From: Marinagarivorans sp.
GTDB lineage: Bacteria; Pseudomonadota; Gammaproteobacteria; Pseudomonadales; Cellvibrionaceae
DNA: 46,859 nt
Direction of reading: 5' to 3'
Assembly: GCA_028281865.1 (NCBI GenBank)
Contig: JANQJB010000128.1
Coordinates: 1 to 46,859 of the forward strand
This document shows positions 43,765 to 46,859 of this stretch, in pieces (within the stretch, counting starts at the first letter, position 1; each line of letters opens with the position of its first letter). Both the position numbers and the translations under genes were made by a program. The notes beneath the pieces were generated by a model, which made no database searches, had not been told where the DNA came from, and was given only the letters and a program-made list of their open reading frames with translations.

Positions 43765-44325
43765 ATGTCAGCCATATTTAAGCCCATTAAGCCGTTATTG
43801 TTGGGTTGCGCTATTACTTCCGCTGCTTTGCTTGCTGGATGTTCGTCGTTAAAGTTTCCCGGCGTATATCGCATCACCATTTTTCAGGGGAATTTTATCG
43901 AACAGGAAAAAGTCGATCAGCTAAAGGAGGGAATGAACCGCCGGCAAGTGCAATTTCTGCTCGGCACACCGCTAATCGTCGACACCTTTAATCAAGACCG
44001 CTGGGATTACATCTATCGCGCAAACTACCCCGATGGATCAGTCAAGGAGGCAAAGCTGACAGTACATTTTGAGAATGACAAGGTGGTTAAATTCGAGGGT
44101 AACGCGCTGCCGCGTAGCGAAGAAGAGATAGCCGCGGAAAAGGCGGAGCTCGATCGAGCGAAACAAGAATACGAAGACAAAGTTGAACAAGCACGGGCTC
44201 TAGCGGAAAAGAGAAAAGCCGAAGCGGAAAATAAAAGCCAGGATGAAAAACAAAAAACTTCAACGAGTAAAAAAGAACCAAAAGATAAGCGCAAGCTGCG
44301 CCCTAATCGTGGCGCAACGCGTTAG
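43765..44325 (+). CDS. bamE: Outer-membrane assembly lipoprotein BamE (SmpA/OmlA)
   Basis: A 186-residue lipoprotein (lipobox LLAGC near residue 26) of the BAM complex. The BamE core is clear: KVDQLKEGMNRRQVQFLLGTPLIVDTFNQDRWDYIYRANYPDG (about 52-94). Beyond the usual end the protein carries about 70 extra residues, a highly charged helix rich in Glu/Lys/Ala (EEEIAAEKAELDRAKQEY onward) finishing with a basic tail KKEPKDKRKLRPNRG. The core is enough for the BAM role; the tail might contact peptidoglycan or partner lipoproteins, which is speculation. It stands divergent to fur. Confidence 0.94.
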   Translation: MSAIFKPIKPLLLGCAITSAALLAGCSSLKFPGVYRITIFQGNFIEQEKVDQLKEGMNRRQVQFLLGTPLIVDTFNQDRWDYIYRANYPDGSVKEAKLTVHFENDKVVKFEGNALPRSEEEIAAEKAELDRAKQEYEDKVEQARALAEKRKAEAENKSQDEKQKTSTSKKEPKDKRKLRPNRGATR

Positions 44326-44640
44326 TAATAGATAGTTTCACTCTAACATTGAATTTATACTCGTCGCGATGCGCAAGGGACTGCGTCGCTATTCTGCACA
44401 TATCAAAAACCGATATTACCGATCAATTTTCATACAGCAACAACATTTTCTTTATTCAGCATTTTCATCCTCATACAGCCCCGTAAAGTCGAGCGAGTAT
44501 TGGCAAATATAATTTGCAGTACTTCGATCATCTACTAACTTATAAAAATACTCTTTTTCGGTACCCTTTTTTTGTCGGGCTCACTGTTAAGTTTATTAAT
44601 AGTAATTTAATCAACTAAAAACTATTTGGGGGAAAGCTGC
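44326..44640. other. Intergenic region before the second TonB-dependent receptor
   Basis: A 315-base AT-rich leader. It has a TATAAT-like hexamer near 44505 and GGGGGAAAG just before the receptor ATG as ribosome-binding site. No Fur box, riboswitch or operator that I recognise is visible. Confidence 0.4.
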
Positions 44641-46859
44641 ATGGTATTCAATAAGAAGTTGTTAGCCGTGTCGATAGCGCTTATTGCGCAAGGTGCAATC
44701 GCACAAAATGACAATGACGAGATTGAGACTGAAGTTGTCGAAGGTGAAATCACCGAAGAAGTGATTGTCTTTGGTGTGCGTCAGTCACTGAAAAATGCGC
44801 TTGATACCAAGCGCGACGCAGGCAATATTGTCGATGCGATCTCGGCGGAAGAAGTGGGTAAGCTGCCCGATAATAATATTGCAGAAGCCTTGCAGCGAAT
44901 CACTGGTGTGCAAATTGGCCGGAATCGCAAGGGTGCGGGAGGAGAGTTCCAAATTCGCGGGCTTGTCAATAACCGTGTTGAGGTAAATGGTCGTGGCCGG
45001 GCAGTATCGGGTCACTTCAGCAATGGCGAAAGTATCGATGAGACGCGGGCATCCAACTTTGAAGGCACCCCCTCTGCCCTCTATAAACGTGTCGAAGTGC
45101 ATAAGACTCCGCAAGCAAAACATGTGGAAGGCTCCAGTGGTGGTACAGTTAAGTTAGTTACATGGAAACCGCTCGATTTTAAAGACGATTACACTTTTAA
45201 TTTCAGCGCTGAAGGTATCGATGACTCTTTATCTGATGACCTAGGCAATTCAATTACGGCTCTTTTTGCTACTAGCTTTAGCGTTGGCAACGCGGGTGAA
45301 ATAGGTATTTTACTTAACTTGCAAAGTGGTAAGGAGTACAACCGGTTTCGTGAAGTCGCGACACAAATTTCGCCAGCCGAGTATTTTGGTGAAGGGTTTC
45401 AACCGGATGCTACCGGTTTAATAATTCCAGTGGGTGCGCCCGTCGATTTTAGTGACGAATCACTTTTTACCGTTCTGCCTGCGCAAAATACTAATATTCA
45501 TGATTTGGGCATTAATTTTAATGCCGAGCTTAACAATACCCTAGCCACTGCTTATATGCCCAATAATTTTACGGTTGAACAGCGTGACTACGAAACCGAA
45601 AATTTGGCCATCGATTTTACTGTTCAATGGCGATTGAATGAACGTTTTCAACTTTCGTTTCAATACGAAGAAAGTGAAAGTGATGAATTTGGTGATGTCG
45701 CACTTTTGTTCGGTAATATTCGAGATAGGGAAGGTATTGTGCGCTACGTGGCAGAAGCAGTTACGCGGCCAATTTCTGGCATTGAAGAATATTTTGTTCC
45801 AGGTTCGCGAGAGAGTGATGGTAGAGCAATATATACTGATGATCCTGACCGTGGCACAACACGTTATACCGGAGATGTTACCCGCTATTTTATCTCCGCC
45901 GGTGAAGAAGATGGGTTCCATAGACGCCGCCCTCAAAGTAACCGACCGTTGGGGGTTCGTGGCGATACTGACTCGGTTGACCGCTTTAGCGAATTTTTCT
46001 TCGTAGAAGGTGACTGGGATATTACTGACGACGTCAATATGAAGTTTGGGTATTCAGACTCGCGCACAGAACGCGATAGATTTAGAATGCAAAATCGCTT
46101 CGGTGTAGGCGTAGACCCTGCGCGATATGTTACAGAAACCTCTCCAGGCGTCTTTGAACGTACAATAAACCCTGAAACCGGCGAGGCGTTCTTCCCAACA
46201 GGCGGTCGACAGAATCGCGGAGCGATTAACCCAACAGTAGGTTGGAACTATCGCAACGGAGACGATGTGCCTGATCTTATCATTGGCTTGGATTACATTA
46301 ACCAGGCACGCGCAGCGCAGGGGTGGGACCCATTATCTCTAGCTAGCCCTGAGCTTTATCAATTTCAAAATGTACGCGCCCCGTTTATAGAATTTAACTT
46401 TGGTGAGCAAAGCGAAGCAACAATCGATTTTGACTGGAATTTAGATAACGATATTTTTTCTTCACTTGAGTTTGGTTGGCGGCGCACCGAGGATTTCACA
46501 GACAGGGACCGATATGAACAAGGCGTTATGCATTTGGATACCTATTTGGCTTCAATCGAGCAAGGTTTCCAGTTGCTTTCAGCCGACGACGAGCTGAGTG
46601 AATTTTACCATCGTGATGCGTGGGGGGCTAGTGTAAAAACCGATAGCATCGTTGGTCTTAATTGGGTCAACGACGATGATAACCCAGACAATAACGTCAC
46701 TATCGTCGGAGCGGGCAATGACTACGAAAATATCTCAGCTCTTTACGCGGCTAATGCAGAAGGCACAGGGTTAGCCATTACAGACTTTCTTGGCGGTCCA
46801 GGAAATTTCGGTATTCCTGCAAGCGTTGGTGGTGGCGATATTCCAAGAACTTTCCTGCG
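44641..46859 (+). CDS. TonB-dependent outer-membrane receptor, 5' part
   Basis: The frame is open for 739 codons from the ATG to the window end, so the gene is cut at its 3' side. It has a signal peptide MVFNKKLLAVSIALIAQGAIA, then the TonB-box-like EEVIVFGVRQSLKNALDTKR and the plug signature AGNIVDAISAEEVGKLPDNNIAEALQRITGVQI. This is the large receptor class (TIGR01782-like) common in polysaccharide-degrading marine bacteria, usually about 900-1000 residues and often linked to carbohydrate uptake. It lies downstream of bamE in the same orientation but after a 315-base gap and with its own GGGGGAAAG site. Substrate cannot be told from this part. Confidence 0.92.
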   Translation, partial: MVFNKKLLAVSIALIAQGAIAQNDNDEIETEVVEGEITEEVIVFGVRQSLKNALDTKRDAGNIVDAISAEEVGKLPDNNIAEALQRITGVQIGRNRKGAGGEFQIRGLVNNRVEVNGRGRAVSGHFSNGESIDETRASNFEGTPSALYKRVEVHKTPQAKHVEGSSGGTVKLVTWKPLDFKDDYTFNFSAEGIDDSLSDDLGNSITALFATSFSVGNAGEIGILLNLQSGKEYNRFREVATQISPAEYFGEGFQPDATGLIIPVGAPVDFSDESLFTVLPAQNTNIHDLGINFNAELNNTLATAYMPNNFTVEQRDYETENLAIDFTVQWRLNERFQLSFQYEESESDEFGDVALLFGNIRDREGIVRYVAEAVTRPISGIEEYFVPGSRESDGRAIYTDDPDRGTTRYTGDVTRYFISAGEEDGFHRRRPQSNRPLGVRGDTDSVDRFSEFFFVEGDWDITDDVNMKFGYSDSRTERDRFRMQNRFGVGVDPARYVTETSPGVFERTINPETGEAFFPTGGRQNRGAINPTVGWNYRNGDDVPDLIIGLDYINQARAAQGWDPLSLASPELYQFQNVRAPFIEFNFGEQSEATIDFDWNLDNDIFSSLEFGWRRTEDFTDRDRYEQGVMHLDTYLASIEQGFQLLSADDELSEFYHRDAWGASVKTDSIVGLNWVNDDDNPDNNVTIVGAGNDYENISALYAANAEGTGLAITDFLGGPGNFGIPASVGGGDIPRTFL

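Overview
The window reads as chromosomal DNA of a gammaproteobacterium close to the Cellvibrionaceae/pseudomonad side of the class. The evidence is the order grpE-dnaK-dnaJ-dapB facing recN, fur divergent from bamE, a HemB of the pseudomonad metal-site type, a pilus cluster in the order fimT-pilV-pilW-pilX-pilY1, a DUF1244 protein and two large TonB-dependent receptors. I see no insertion sequence, tRNA, rRNA, CRISPR array or integrase, so it looks like a mosaic of core genes and small accessory operons rather than a mobile island. Family names come from motif recognition by eye; no database was searched.

Layout. 1-4.4 kb: the 3' part of gcvP, a small lipoprotein, an FHA-domain protein that may be a broken gene, and a methyltransferase-like protein. 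4.5-7.35 kb: a tight sulfide/persulfide operon (BigR/SqrR-type repressor, TauE/SafE exporter, ETHE1-type persulfide dioxygenase, two YeeE/YedE half-transporters) behind a palindromic operator. 7.4-9.3 kb: an S33-type peptidase and a DUF1244 protein on the minus strand.

9.4-15.7 kb is the most unusual part. It encodes a NirB-like FAD/NAD oxidoreductase with a BFD-type [2Fe-2S] domain fused to a His-containing membrane domain, a membrane-anchored cytochrome with 11 haem-c motifs, a Tll0287-like (DUF3365) haem lipoprotein, a cytochrome c5-like lipoprotein, a group 1 truncated haemoglobin, and a ferredoxin-reductase. Its leader carries a 29-bp NsrR-like palindrome and a close match to a sigma-54 promoter, and an FNR/ANR-like site lies before the globin. 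I infer a nitric oxide, nitrogen-oxide or low-oxygen response redox system in which globin plus reductase act as a split flavohaemoglobin.

16-20.7 kb: an AraC-type regulator divergent from a TonB-dependent receptor, then hemB. 21-26 kb (minus strand): a NADAR-family protein overlapping radA, and an ECF sigma factor overlapping a membrane-anchored von Willebrand A protein. 26-28 kb: a protein with three tandem DnaT-type domains overlapping a lambda P-like gene, a candidate helicase-loading pair. 28-36 kb: the minor pilin and PilY1 operon, rich in calcium-binding-like loops. 36-41.2 kb (minus): grpE, dnaK, dnaJ and dapB behind a strong sigma-32 promoter. 41.3-46.9 kb: recN behind a LexA-like site, fur, bamE, and the start of a second TonB-dependent receptor that runs off the window.
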